Positions 23,801 to 33,307 of a stretch of DNA of 64,000 nt are shown here, piece after piece. Each line of letters begins with the position of its first letter. Position 1 is the stretch's first letter. The DNA is taken from NCBI GenBank assembly GCA_039566865.1, contig CM076953.1:6014001-6078000 (forward strand), given 5' to 3'. The notes below the pieces were generated by a model. That model worked only from the letters and a program-made list of their open reading frames with translations. It made no database searches and was not told the DNA's origin. Source of the DNA: Aurelia coerulea. Its lineage: Eukaryota; Cnidaria; Scyphozoa; Semaeostomeae; Ulmaridae. The translations under genes and the position numbers were made by a program.

Positions 23801-26800
23801 TTGAACTTCAAAAGCTCATAACTCCGTGAATATTTAGCCGATTTGCTATTTTCTGGTGTCTAAAATTAATTTGAAATCTCAGCAGTATGCTTATTTTACC
23901 ATGGAGCCAGTTCAGTATTTCGTTATTTTTTAATAATTAATCAAACATCGAAAATTTTTTTGGCACACCCTGTATGTCTTGATATGACCTTGTTTGACAA
24001 CAGCCCTTTTGAGCATAGGTATGGAAAATTCGAAAGATTCATTGAAGAGTTGACGAACATTTGAGTCATAACAAAATTTGATAAGAGCCCTAATAGACCT
24101 TTTAGCTATTCTACAAAAGAGCCTGGATCGAGCGTTATTTTTATACACGAGGTTCGATAGAGTGGCGTTAGAGCTTCTATCAATATTGTGCATATTCGAA
24201 AATTCTACTAAGTGCACTTTGTAGAATTTTCGAATTTGCACATAAGTGATAGAAGCTCTTAACACCACTCTATCAAGCCTCGCGTATAAAAATAACGCTC
24301 GATCCAGGCTCTTTTGTAGAATAACTAAAAGGTCTATTCACGAAATTTTTTTCCCGCGAAAGTTCCTTGCCCCAGAGACAGAACTCACCATTGCTTTATT
24401 ATGCATGCTTTGAGAAAAGCTTAAAATCGTTGGGATATGGTACCAGCAGAGGTGGTTTGCTCATCTTCAGTAATATGTCACTTGGCCACTTCGAGATGTT
24501 CAGGATCGTCTAAAATCCTGCTAAAATCGATGCTGTTATGAAATTTTTTTATGAACTCTTTGCAAGTGCTGCACCATTTCAGTCTCAAATCTTTTCCGAA
24601 AAAGCTTGAACTGTGAATGCCTTTGAAAATATTTCTGGTTGAGGATTTATTGTCAACGTTTTTATTTTTCCATCGCAAGCTTTTCGTATTTTTTATTCAG
24701 AAAATGATATTTTCCTTCTCCTGGCTAAACCCTTCGTACTTTCATTGCTTTTCGGTTCGTGTGGAAACAACATATCATTTTCATATTTTTCATTTACGTT
24801 TCATTACAGCGACGGTCGAGTGACAGAAGAAACGGCAAGTTTGATCAAAGGCCTCCTTGTCCTTAGTCCACGAAAACGCATAACTGCAAGTGAGATTTTG
24901 ATTACGCTGGAAAGAACCATGAATATGTGGTAGGTTTTTAATTTCTCTATGGAGTACGGTAAATCCCCGCATGTAAAGAACCTACTTTTTTGAGAGCCAG
25001 GGCTGCCTAATTTCAAGGTATGAAGGTTCTTATTTGAAGAGTGCCTTTCTTATGCGGTTTTCGAACCTTCACCAAAGATGTTCAGCCCTATTATTTGTTT
25101 TGGCAAAGTTATGATGTACCTAATAACCAATTCTAAGCTTACAAACAGCAGAGGAGGAAACTCAAACTTCAACAGCCAACTGGGGGACCAACATTAACTT
25201 AATAACGACAATCCAAAATCAACTTTGCTGCCTCTGCTAGAAGAGCATATTTTTCATCAAACTGAAACAGAGATGCTTAAGTACGCAGGGCATAATTTAG
25301 GAAAAATAGCCTCTACGTCCTTCAGAACGTCTCCCATTTCTTTCTGAAATTCATTTTTCTGAAGCCTGTCGAAATTCGTCAACAAACAGGGACCGATTTT
25401 GATCAGCTGATTTGATCAGCTGCAGTACAACGACACAATTATCATATCACCCTGGGAATATGCAACTCAGATTGAATACATCCAAACAATCCCCATGTGG
25501 TGTGGTATTAGAATTTTCTCCACAGAAAGTTTGTTTCGTCATTGAGATTTATTTGCATGCAGTGGGAATTTCGATCTGATATGCAAATTCGCAAGCTAGA
25601 CTAATCCGGCATTGGTTCCAAATCTTTAAAAAGGCTGGCGTGAAATTCAGTGACCTATTTCTTTGATTTGAATCACTTTAAAGAAACTTTAGCTATTTCT
25701 CTATAATTCTACCGTTGGACTTTTCTGAAGTCTTCAATATTTTCAGAATTAGAGTGTTTTTCTTCTTTTTCAAGAATTCAAGTAAAATTTTCAAAAAAAC
25801 TTAAGACCATCGTAATTTCTAAACTGTTTTACACAACATGAAATAATTTACAAGAAAACCACAGTTTATGGATGTCTACAATATGGTTTCAAGCAAACGT
25901 CTGTCACGCTTCTGGTTTATGATTTAGAATAATTTGATGACGTCACATCCTTAAATGAGTTGAAACGTAAGATACGCTGTAATTTTGAAAAATATTCAAA
26001 AAACTTCTGAAAAGTCCAACGATAGAATCATAGAAAAAGATCTAAAGTTTCTTTCAAGCTACTTAATCAGAAGAAATAGGTAATTAAATTTTACACCCAT
26101 CTTTTTACGCCGAGTTAAAGATTTGGAACCTATGCTGACTAATGCAAAACGTATTCGTTATTGGCTCTAACTGGTCAAATCGATCCCATGTTTTGATGAA
26201 TTTTGACGGGTTTTAGTTTTACATATGTCTTGTTTCACTAAATCCTTATTTTCAGCAATTTGCCATGTCGTTGAAAATTGCAACTAATGACAGGGATGGA
26301 TTTTGATTTTGTTGAAAGTCTCTTTCACGAGTAAAAGGTTTTCTCGGTTCACTTTTTTTTTGTCACCCAGTGTATTGCAATCCTAGTAGTGTCGCCCATT
26401 ATGGCCATGCCGTCGCGAAGTTCTGAGTTAGATCCTAAAAGAGCAATTGATCAAAAAACTAAATGACCAGGTTATATCACCAACTAATGGAGAAAAATAA
26501 TACAGAGTATTGACTTTTTACGTAAACTCTTTATACTGATTTTAGGAGATTTTAAAGAAGGGGGTAAAAGCGTCGTTTTCTTCAAGCGTCGCGCATTAAG
26601 GCCGCAGGACCGCCGGCCATAATGGGCGACGCTATTCTATGGTTTTCTTGATATTTTCTACCATAATGCTGCGTGATTTTGAAAATAATGAAGATGTCGA
26701 ACACTTTCTCAAAGATGTTTGATTCTTCTGTTTCATTGTTCAGGTTTTCATCAGCTGCTATGGCCTCGGAAGTCCAAGTTGTTCCTGATGTTGACGAACA

Positions 26801-27071
26801 AGAAACAAAAAAAGAAACCAAAACGACATCATCATCATCATCATCGTCGTCGTCGTCGTCGTCATCGTCATCGAGCAGTCAAGGTTTGGAAGCAAAACTT
26901 AAAAGGTTACAAAACACTATTCTTCCCCGCCCTGAGAGCCCCCCTATTTTCTCAAGTGCTACCACAACACAAACAGTGCAAAGACAACCTGTTATAAGGC
27001 GTTTGAGTCATGATGCTAGGCCATTAACAGCAGCCGAGGCCCTTGCACACCGTGGCTTGTTTACAACTTGA
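17218..27071 (+). CDS. STK40: STK40 pseudokinase (complete, six coding exons)
   Basis: Exons 17218-17877, 18847-18899, 20101-20216, 22745-22889, 24810-24929 and 26744-27071 join in frame with GT/AG borders to give 473 residues (human 435). Landmarks match animal STK40: KRAGPFLLGPRLGNSPV (Gly-loop region), K91 in SIKLLTLEE, GKMLLHTEYSLLSLLHDQ, HRDLKLGN (D227), NFCLG (N246) replacing the metal-binding DFG, RGSPAYISPDVLSG, and SDMWALGVVLFTMLYGQFPFYDS. Loss of the DFG aspartate is shared with the human protein, so it is expected to be catalytically weak or dead. VQVVPDVDE (375-383) resembles the VP motif by which STK40 binds the ubiquitin ligase COP1 (inference). A 17-serine tract (394-410), not in the human protein, follows. 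ATG 17218 is chosen because an in-frame stop lies 9 codons upstream. Confidence 0.94.
17878..18846. other. STK40 intron 1
   Basis: Holds small homopolymer tracts (C run at about 18653) and short ORFs without recognisable domains. No element boundaries identified. Acceptor TTTCTTTCAG ends at 18846. Confidence 0.5.
18847..18899 (+). CDS. STK40: STK40 exon 2 (HRDLKLGN)
   Basis: 53 nt encoding KNIVHRDLKLGNIVLNR, with TTTCAG acceptor and GTAATT donor. Too short for ORF finding, but nearly the same as the human catalytic-loop segment. Confidence 0.96.
19213..19843. mobile_element. hAT-like MITE with 8-bp TSD CACTGGCT
   Basis: Ends CAGGGACCGCGCAGCGG and inverted GCTGCGCGGTCCCTG, 631 bp, with exact CACTGGCT at 19205-19212 and 19844-19851. 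G/C tracts sit just inside both ends. Lies in STK40 intron 2. Confidence 0.9.
20101..20216 (+). CDS. STK40: STK40 exon 3 (NFCLG..PAYISPDV)
   Basis: 116 nt with TTTTTAG acceptor and GTAATT donor. Encodes TKKITITNFCLGKHLIRDDD and RGSPAYISPDVLSG, covering the altered DFG site and the activation/P+1 region. Confidence 0.96.
20587..21326. mobile_element. G-tract-ended element (AACCCG repeat type), interrupted
   Basis: Begins GGGGGGCCTTTGGGG and ends inverted CCCCAAAGCCCCCC. The body is built from degenerate AAACCCGCAACCCG / AAACCCGAAAACC units. It is interrupted by the 9-bp-TSD element at 20951-21255. No coding capacity: the 168-residue ORF across it is repeat-encoded. Confidence 0.65.
20951..21255. 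mobile_element. G-tract-ended element with internal ~33-bp tandem repeats, 9-bp TSD
   Basis: Exact CGTAAAACC at 20942-20950 and 21256-21264. Ends read CCGGGGGGGTACTT and inverted AAGTACCCCC.., followed inward by GGGGACGTGCC and its inverse. The centre has about six roughly 33-bp units of the form TTATACCAATTTTGCG then AAAAAGTATACCCGAC. Nested inside the element at 20587-21326. Confidence 0.8.
21600..22034. mobile_element. CAGGCCCGTCGGAA MITE, copy 1, 5-bp TSD GCTGG
   Basis: 435 bp. Left end CAGGCGCGTCGGAAG, right end inverted TTCCAACGGGCCTG; exact GCTGG at 21595-21599 and 22035-22039. C/G tracts lie inside both ends. About 440 bp of the family recur at 44851-45294. Confidence 0.85.
22081..22709. 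mobile_element. TA-flanked MITE (CCGGGTGAGTCAG family), copy 2
   Basis: 629 bp between TA at 22079-22080 and 22710-22711. Ends CCGGGTGAGTCAGAAAGAAG and inverted CTTTTTTCTGACTCACCCGG (one base differs). Strongly similar throughout to 6706-7337. It ends only 35 bp before STK40 exon 4, so it may overlap the branch-point region of that intron. Confidence 0.87.
22745..22889 (+). CDS. STK40: STK40 exon 4 (SDMWALGVV..)
   Basis: 145 nt with GTAG acceptor and GTGAGT donor. Encodes KASDMWALGVVLFTMLYGQF and ELFRKIKAADFKIP, the alpha-F/alpha-G region, nearly identical to human. Confidence 0.96.
23226..23972. mobile_element. TA-flanked MITE (CAGGGTGTCCCA family), copy 2
   Basis: 747 bp between TA dinucleotides. 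Left end CAGGGTGTCCCAGAAAAATT, right end inverted AATTTTTTTGGCACACCCTG. Long subterminal arms (over 150 bp) match each other and the copy at 9595-10633. Tc1/mariner-type. Confidence 0.88.
24096..24334. mobile_element. Near-perfect palindromic MITE, TA TSD
   Basis: 239 bp. The left arm from GACCTTTTAGCTATTCTAC and the right arm ending GTAGAATAACTAAAAGGTC are inverted copies for about 110 bp each, meeting near 24215. TA duplicated at both sides. Transcribed as part of STK40 intron 4, it would form one long hairpin. Confidence 0.88.
24810..24929 (+). CDS. STK40: STK40 exon 5 (DGRVTEETASLI..)
   Basis: 120 nt with ATTACAG acceptor and GTAGGT donor. DGRVTEETASLIKGLLVLSP and the alpha-I segment match human DGRVSENTVCLIRKLLVLDP. 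The donor lies about 27 bp before a MITE. Confidence 0.95.
24957..25317. mobile_element. AAATCCCCGCAT MITE, truncated copy
   Basis: Starts TACGGTAAATCCCCGCATG. Its interior (TTATTTGAAGAGTGCC, AACAAATAATAGGGCTGAA-type segments) matches the complete element at 55950-56372 in reverse. The distal terminal repeat is lost. Confidence 0.75.
25614..26130. mobile_element. GGTTCCAAATC MITE, full copy
   Basis: Starts GGTTCCAAATCTTTAAAAAG and ends inverted AAAGATTTGGAACC; 517 bp, with long inverted arms sharing GTTGGACTTTTCTGAAG near the left centre. TA flanks the right side. Family members at 30309, 32825 and 35631. Confidence 0.85.
26389..26632. mobile_element. GTGTCGCCCATTATGGCC MITE, TA TSD
   Basis: 244 bp. 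Left end GTGTCGCCCATTATGGCC, right end inverted GGCCATAATGGGCGACGC; TA at 26387-26388 and 26633-26634. It lies in STK40 intron 5, about 110 bp before the last exon. Confidence 0.8.
26744..27071 (+). CDS. STK40: STK40 exon 6 (C-terminus with poly-Ser)
   Basis: TTGTTCAG acceptor; completes the Trp codon TG|G and ends in TGA. Contains VQVVPDVDEQ (human LQVVPDIDDQ), 17 serines at 26829-26879 (mostly TCA/TCG), then PVIRRLSHDARPLTAAEALA (human PVRRLGHDAQPMTSLDTAIL). The last codons form the first unit of the repeat that follows. Confidence 0.93.
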
Positions 27072-27655
27072 AACGAGGCCTCCGCTATGTTCCTTTTTAA
27101 CTTAATGGAATTGGCCTTAGCATATCGTGGTTTGTTTTCAACTTGAAGCGAGGCCTCCACTATGTTCCTTTTTAACTAATGGAATTGGCCTTAGCATATC
27201 GTGGTTTGTTTTCATCTGCAAATGAAGTAGCGAAGGGCCTTCCTACAGCAGTTTGTTTTCAGCGTGAATAGAAGTGTCTCAGCTTGCCGTCTCTTGTTGA
27301 CAACTTAAAACGAAATACCAATTCCTTAGCCTACCTGTATTTTCTTTTCAAGTTAACACAGGGTAACGAGGCATTGGCCTTCTTGGGTGTTTTCAACTTC
27401 AAACGAAGGAGCGAAGCCTTGACCTACAGCAGTGTTTTCAACATAAGTAGAATTGCCTTAACATATGACCTTGTTTTCAACTTAAAGCGAAGTACAGATG
27501 TCTTAGCCTACCTGGGTTTGTTTTCAACATCAAACGAAGTACCAAGGCCTTGCCTACAGAAATTTTTCAAGTTGAATAGAACTGTCTTAGACTATTGCCT
27601 TGTTTACAACTTAGATGAAAATGTATTGCGGATGCTTTGGTCTGCTATACCGTAG
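27041..27655. repeat. Degenerate tandem repeat spanning the STK40 stop codon and 3' UTR
   Basis: Units of about 75 bp resembling GCCTTAGCATATCGTGGTTTGTTTTCAACTTGAAGCGAGGCCTCC begin inside the coding end (GCCCTTGCACACCGTGGCTTG) and repeat at least twice with high identity. They then decay through further GCCTTrnCcTAC..TGTTTTCAACTT units to about 27655. Because units stay in register, a 123-codon artificial ORF (27284-27655) appears. Confidence 0.8.
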
Positions 27656-28263
27656 CTTTTTTCAACCTAAGGTTTGTTTATTTGTCCGATTATTTTGTAT
27701 AATTCATGCACATATGATTTTTTAACGAGCGGCCCTTTTGATGGATACGAACATAGATATTCAGTAACTGAAGTTGTTGAAAATAGCCAGATTGTGGCAT
27801 GCGTTATTCCCACATACAGTTACAGTAAGATAGTCTTCAATTGGTGATCGATCTTTGATTTGGTCGGCAAGCAGCTATTCATGGCTTGAGATTAGAGTAC
27901 CATAAACAGCCCACCTCTCTTTTAACCCTCCCCCCTCTAGGCTTGATAGACATTTTAACATTTTAAGGTTAAGAATATCGAAGTGTGTATGGAATAATTT
28001 TTTGGGAAAGAAAAAGTGTTGTAGTTTTACATGCTTAGAATTTCAAATAATAAGAGATTGGGTTCTCACATGAATAGGAATGACCATGATGGGAAAAGGG
28101 GGACCTGGTAAATTGGTAATGAATTTAGGAATGCGGTTCGTAACGGATACGATCGATTGAAAAGAGCTTTTACCTTTGAAAGTGCTTCATTTTTGAATTA
28201 GTCTTTGATGTCAAGAAAGCCGAAGGGTGTACGAAAGTTCAAACCGAAAGCTATATTTTTTCA
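27656..28263. other. Region downstream of STK40, no gene recognised
   Basis: AT-rich, probably distal 3' UTR and intergenic. No clear polyadenylation signal or element end. Confidence 0.4.
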
Positions 28264-28272
28264 TGACAGCAC

Positions 28273-29383
28273 AACAAGGGCAGATTTTATATTTCAATGG
28301 CAGCAGTTGCGTTTGATTGATACCTCAATTCAAAGCGATTACCGACTGCAGACAAAGGAAATTATCTCAACCAATAATTCAAAACAAACAACGCTGCAAA
28401 AGTTTCTCCGAAACTAGCAGGGCAGGGCAGAAAGAGTTATATGCTTATAGCGAAAGAAGAAGGGCAAATCTAAAGTTCTGTTTGGTGGATTTGTTTATTT
28501 GATTCAGGAGCTTGTTGTAATCGTGTCATGTAAGCCTAGACTGACTACAATGAGTCCCAGTAATCGCTATTCAAAACGAGGCTATTACACCAGACCGAGA
28601 CCGCTCATACTGGGACTCATATTATTACGGCAATATTTTTGGACTGACTTTTTTCACTTTTGAACGCCCTTGTGAACGAGGCTGCTATACACAGTCATGT
28701 ACAAAGTATGCAACAAATACAACGCCATTAGAATTTCTGCTAATTCGATTGATCGATGTTGACCAACGGAAACTCGAAGCTCAAAGCAGAGTTTCAAGCA
28801 GCTTGGCCGGACAGAACAAAGTCTTACGATGAAGAATACCATGAAAACAGTTGGCGACAATATCAAATCTTGTACGTAGGTACTATTTTGCTGCTTTCGC
28901 TAAGCATTAACTGATTCATTGTGAAGTTTTCAAATCAATGTGTTTCATTTGAAAACTACAAATGTTTGTGCTTTTCTGCCTAGGCCCTTATCGAAACGAG
29001 GCAGGCATAGTCATTTCAAAATAATGGCGTTTGATTATGAGTCGTAGTTAGGAGCGTCCGGCAGTATTTCAATAGCGATAACTACGACCATATCATCAGT
29101 CTAATGTAAGCCCTAAACACGCGAAAATCCTTTCTGCTCGGCTTGTGAATCAAACAAACAAAATCCGCCAGACAGAAATTTAGATTTGCTCTTCTCCTTT
29201 CGTTATAAGCACGTAACGTCTCTTAAAGACCATCTTTCGCTTGCACAAGGTGATAGTCTGCCCTACTGGTTTCGGAGAAGCTTTTGCGCCCTTGTTTGTT
29301 TTGTCTGCAGTCGCTAATCGCTTTGAATTTAGAAGTCAGTCAAACGCAATTGTTGCTATTATATTAAAAAATTTGCCCTCGTT
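28273..29383. mobile_element. Foldback Mutator-like element, copy 1 (interrupted)
   Basis: Ends AACAAGGGCAGATTTT and inverted GCCCTCGTT, with long inverted arms covering most of the element. Flanks TGACAGCAC / TGACAACAC (8 of 9) fit a 9-bp TSD. It is split by the 567-bp TAGACTGAT MITE at 28537-29103. Without that it is about 535 bp, similar to the copy at 39964-40546. Confidence 0.85.
28537..29103. mobile_element. TAGACTGAT MITE with 9-bp TSD, copy 2 (nested)
   Basis: 567 bp, very similar to 16311-16877. Exact 9-bp duplication ATGTAAGCC at 28528-28536 and 29104-29112, proving insertion into the older foldback element. A 70-codon minus ORF is shared by both copies but shows no family features. 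Confidence 0.92.
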
Positions 29384-29392
29384 TGACAACAC

Positions 29393-30308
29393 ATTAATCG
29401 AGTTTTTATTAAATCTAAAAAATGTAAAGGGAACAAAATACTTGAGTTCGTTTGATGGACTCTAATAATTATTTTTTGCAACTAATTAGCTCGTATACGA
29501 GTATTTGTAAATGTATCTACATTATAATTAGGGCTCTTGTGTGACTTGAGTCCTTGGTTTGCACTTCATAGTGCTCTAGGTTCTTTTATTTTTGCACGTC
29601 AGGGCTATGTCTTTCGGAGGATGGGGCAACCTGATGACAATCATTTTGTATTTATTCATTTCATCGACATCCCAAGTCATTAATTAATTGACAAATTCAT
29701 TTGTTACGACACATGGTTTAAGCCCTATTGTTTTCTTGCCTTTTAATCGCTGCATGCCTCTTTATCATGTGCTAATGGGAAAGATGGCGGCTAACTGCAG
29801 CGATATTTGGCCTAAATTCTCCGAATTTTTAACGAATGTACAGCTGTTGCGAACAACAAAATGTGGGAAAAAATTGATAGTACGCGGCAGCAGTTGGTAA
29901 GTTTGCTTTCCACCATAAATTATACAAACCCGGAATTGGCCTTTAAAAAAGCGTTGATAAATAATTGACTTTAACATATTGCTAATTTTCGAATGCTTTG
30001 AATCAAGGGGTCCCAATGCCTAAGTCCCTAGTGTACAGAATGAGAGCACAATCAAAACAGAACTAAAGGGATAGATGACTGTTGGGAGCTGAGTTCGGGT
30101 ATGTCTTTCATTGTTTTGTTAGGTTAATCGCCAGCTGCATTTCAGCATATCGGGACAGCCGTCAACTGTTTAGAAATGTTGGTGTAAGTTATTGTTACAT
30201 TATCCTTTCGAGTCACTCGCTTGGAATGAATTTGAGGTACTCAACGGTAATTTTCGATATCTTTATTATTTCGAAAATTACAGTGCTTTTTATTCTTGAA
30301 TTAGCATA
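29393..30308. other. Intergenic, no gene recognised
   Basis: Contains one weak exon-like ORF (about 30123-30183, ending ..RQLFRNVG before GTAAGT), without family recognition. Otherwise AT-rich non-coding. Confidence 0.35.
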
Positions 30309-30786
30309 AGTTGCAAATCTTTGACAAGGCTGGTGTACAATTCTGTAACCTATTTCTTTGAAATGAATGGAAACTTTCGCTATTTTGCTATGGTTCTTCC
30401 ATCGGACTTTTCTGAATCTTCAGTTTTTTCCGAATTCGAGGATACCTTTCTCTTTAAAAATTTAAGCTTCAAACCATGGTAACTTCTAAACTTTTTGAGA
30501 AAACAGAGCTTAATTTTCCAAAAAAACCATAGTTTATGAATGACTACAATATGGTATCAAGCAAAAGTCTGTCTGTCACTCTTATGGTTTATGATTTAGA
30601 AATTTGATGACGTCACATCCTCGAATGAGTTGAAACGCACAATACGTTGCAATTTAGGAAAATATTGAAGCTTTCTGAAATGTCAACGGTAGAATTGTTG
30701 CAAACTAGCAAAAGTTTTTTTCAAGCCATGAAATTTAAAGAAATAGGTCTTAGAATTTTACACCAACCTTCATAAAGATTGGAACC
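30309..30786. mobile_element. GGTTCCAAATC MITE, copy
   Basis: 478 bp between TA flanks. Left GTTGCAAATCTTTGACAAGG, right inverted AAAGATTGGAACC. Shares GATTTAGAA..TTTGATGACGTCACATCC with the copy at 25614. Confidence 0.83.
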
Positions 30787-32824
30787 TATACTCTTGCTCG
30801 ATGTGGCCATCATTGCATATTGCATATAGGACATTAATATCGTACATAAATAGGCTGTATATAGAATGGGGTCATAGGAAGCCCTTACTATGATGTGCAA
30901 ATCTTGGGCTTAGGGGTTTTGTATCAAATCTAAAGTATTGTCGTGTGATGTGTGTATTACTTCCTTGACGGTAAATAGACATGTGTGACTACGGGGCAGC
31001 ATTCTCCAAGGCAATGGATCTTTTCGAGTTAAGGTCGCTATGTTGTGATCGAGACTACGTTCAAATGATACCGGGACAATTTGAAAATGATACAAATTTA
31101 AACGGTACCAATCTCTTTGAAATCCCTGTGACGAAGAGGCTGGATCTTGACGACAAAGAAATTCATCTAGGCCTAAATAATCCATCAGCATCGTTGCAAA
31201 AACGTTGAAAAATGCTTGGCTTTCATCGCTTTTGAAGGGTTCACACGACGCCACCGTTTCAAATTGTAACAATAATGATAATAACAATGTTTGTACAGGG
31301 TAACCTCTTCGACACGCTAAGTGCTGTTATCAATGAGGGCGCTGTATCTAAAACTACGATATATTACAATAAAATTTGACGAAAAAATTCAGTAATTAGG
31401 TTAAATTGTGTTCACTTCTAGAAGCATAATTTATTTTCAGTTGTCCAAATAAAATCGTTTCAGTTATCTTTAAAAAGAAGGAATGAGTCCAATTGGCAAA
31501 GGCTGCCTGGAACTTCGTTGTACATCTTGGAACCTTGAAACCAAAAACCCTTTTTTCCTGTTTCTGTTTTAACTCTTTTGGGATTCGAGCTGCACATTTA
31601 TTCTTACAGTTGTTCTGATTATGATACAAGGGTTCAAGACATGTGTTCATAATCTTATCTTCTATGAATGTTAGTGCTGGTGAGTTCATAATCTTAACTT
31701 CTATGGATGTTAGTGCTGCTGAGAGCTCCGCTCAAATTCTGCTATTTTCACATTCTTCTGGCCAAATGTCTCTGTTATCCTTCCTGCTCAATTATTTTAC
31801 GCGCAGTGTCTCTGTTCATTTTTATGAGCTGCCAAACGTAATTCGATAAATTCTTCAAAAATTGCAGCTGCCTACGTATGCAGGTATGTTTCTTCAGTTT
31901 TCTCTATTCTACGAAATTTAGCAAACCATGGGAAACTTTAGGCCAAATTTTACAAAGCTCGTGAACATTTATAATTTCAAACTTAAATTTTTCCCCAAAT
32001 ACCATAGTTTTTTTTATCAAAAAGTCAAGCCATTGCGTTGCTAACTCCATACAGGTCCATTTCGTACCATTGAGGAATACTGCCTGAGTATCTTTGTACA
32101 AAATTAAACAAGATAATTTTTGATACACTTCTACGATTAGCAGTTGATTATTATGATAATCAATGATAACTTATGATTTAGATGTGATAGTGTTTAAGAG
32201 TATGGTGTATTGTAAACACAGCTAATCTATTTTCACAGTCCTGTAAGAGGATCTAGGGAACTTTACTACAAGGCGAAAGAAGGCACACCTAGTAACAATA
32301 GGGTCATTGCAATATGGTCTTAGTTTTGGCCACGACTGATGGGCGATTCTGAAACGTGAAGAATGTCTTAAATCAATTAGGACACCTTGCTTATAAGAAG
32401 ACCTGCTTGAGAACCATGACTTTATGAATCAACAGCCACAACAACTACTACGAACATGCTGCAAATGGGCCTAGTAGAATCGAAAGGTTCGAGGAAAATT
32501 CAAAGCACACATGAATAAACACTAAAGTGAGCTTTTTTTCAGCAATTAATTTTGAGTTTGCCGGTAGTATTTCTACATTGAGGCATTGGACCCCTAGTTC
32601 AACGTCCCTTTTGAAGGACCGCGAGGTGAGCTGTGAGGTCAAGCCTCCGAGAGGTCACCCATCTGGAGTTTGACCTCACTTGACCGAGCTTAACTTCAGT
32701 CACCTGTCGGTCACTCACCCCGCACCCCGATAGCGTTCTAATTGATTTAAAACATCCTTCATGTGTCAGAATCGCCCATGCACAACTGTAGTAACAATAG
32801 TGATGCCTAGGACGAGAACCCATA
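30787..32824. other. Intergenic, no gene recognised
   Basis: Overlapping ORFs on both strands at 30910-31287 and a 97-codon minus ORF at 31396-31689 have no recognisable domain. A short direct repeat (CTTCTATG.ATGTTAGTGCTG) occurs at about 31661-31719. Confidence 0.4.
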
Positions 32825-33307
32825 GGTTCCAAATCTTTGAATCGGTATAAAAAGTTGGGTGTGACATTGTGAAACCCATTCCTTTTAATTGAATGGCTTG
32901 AAAGAATCTTTAGATACTTATCAATAATTATACCATTGGAGATGTCAGAAATCTCTAATACTTTTCGAAATTACCGCGTATCTGATATTTCAACCCATTT
33001 AAGGTAACGATGTCATAAAATTTCTAAAATCGTAAACCAGATTAGTGACAGAGCTTGCTTGATGCTATGTCGTAGACATTGACAAACTAAAAGCTTTTCC
33101 TTGAACACCATTTGATGGCTCATCAGAGAGTTGTTCTTGAATCCTTCAAAAGAAAAAAAACACTCTAATTCTGAATATATTGAGGATTTCAGAAAAATCA
33201 AATGGTAGAAACATAGCGAAATAGTTAGCTGACGTTGGTTTGAAGCCATTCAGTTCAAAGAAATTGTTCATAGAATCCTACACCAATTTTTTTCAAAGAT
33301 TTGAACA
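32825..33307. mobile_element. GGTTCCAAATC MITE, diverged copy
   Basis: Starts GGTTCCAAATCTTTGAATCG after TA and ends inverted TTTCAAAGATTTGAACA before TA. More diverged than its relatives, so older. Confidence 0.72.

Noticed and set aside
27284..27655. 123-codon ORF with LAYLGLFS-type repeats
   Set aside because: Lies in the degenerate repeat after the STK40 stop; openness follows from unit periodicity.
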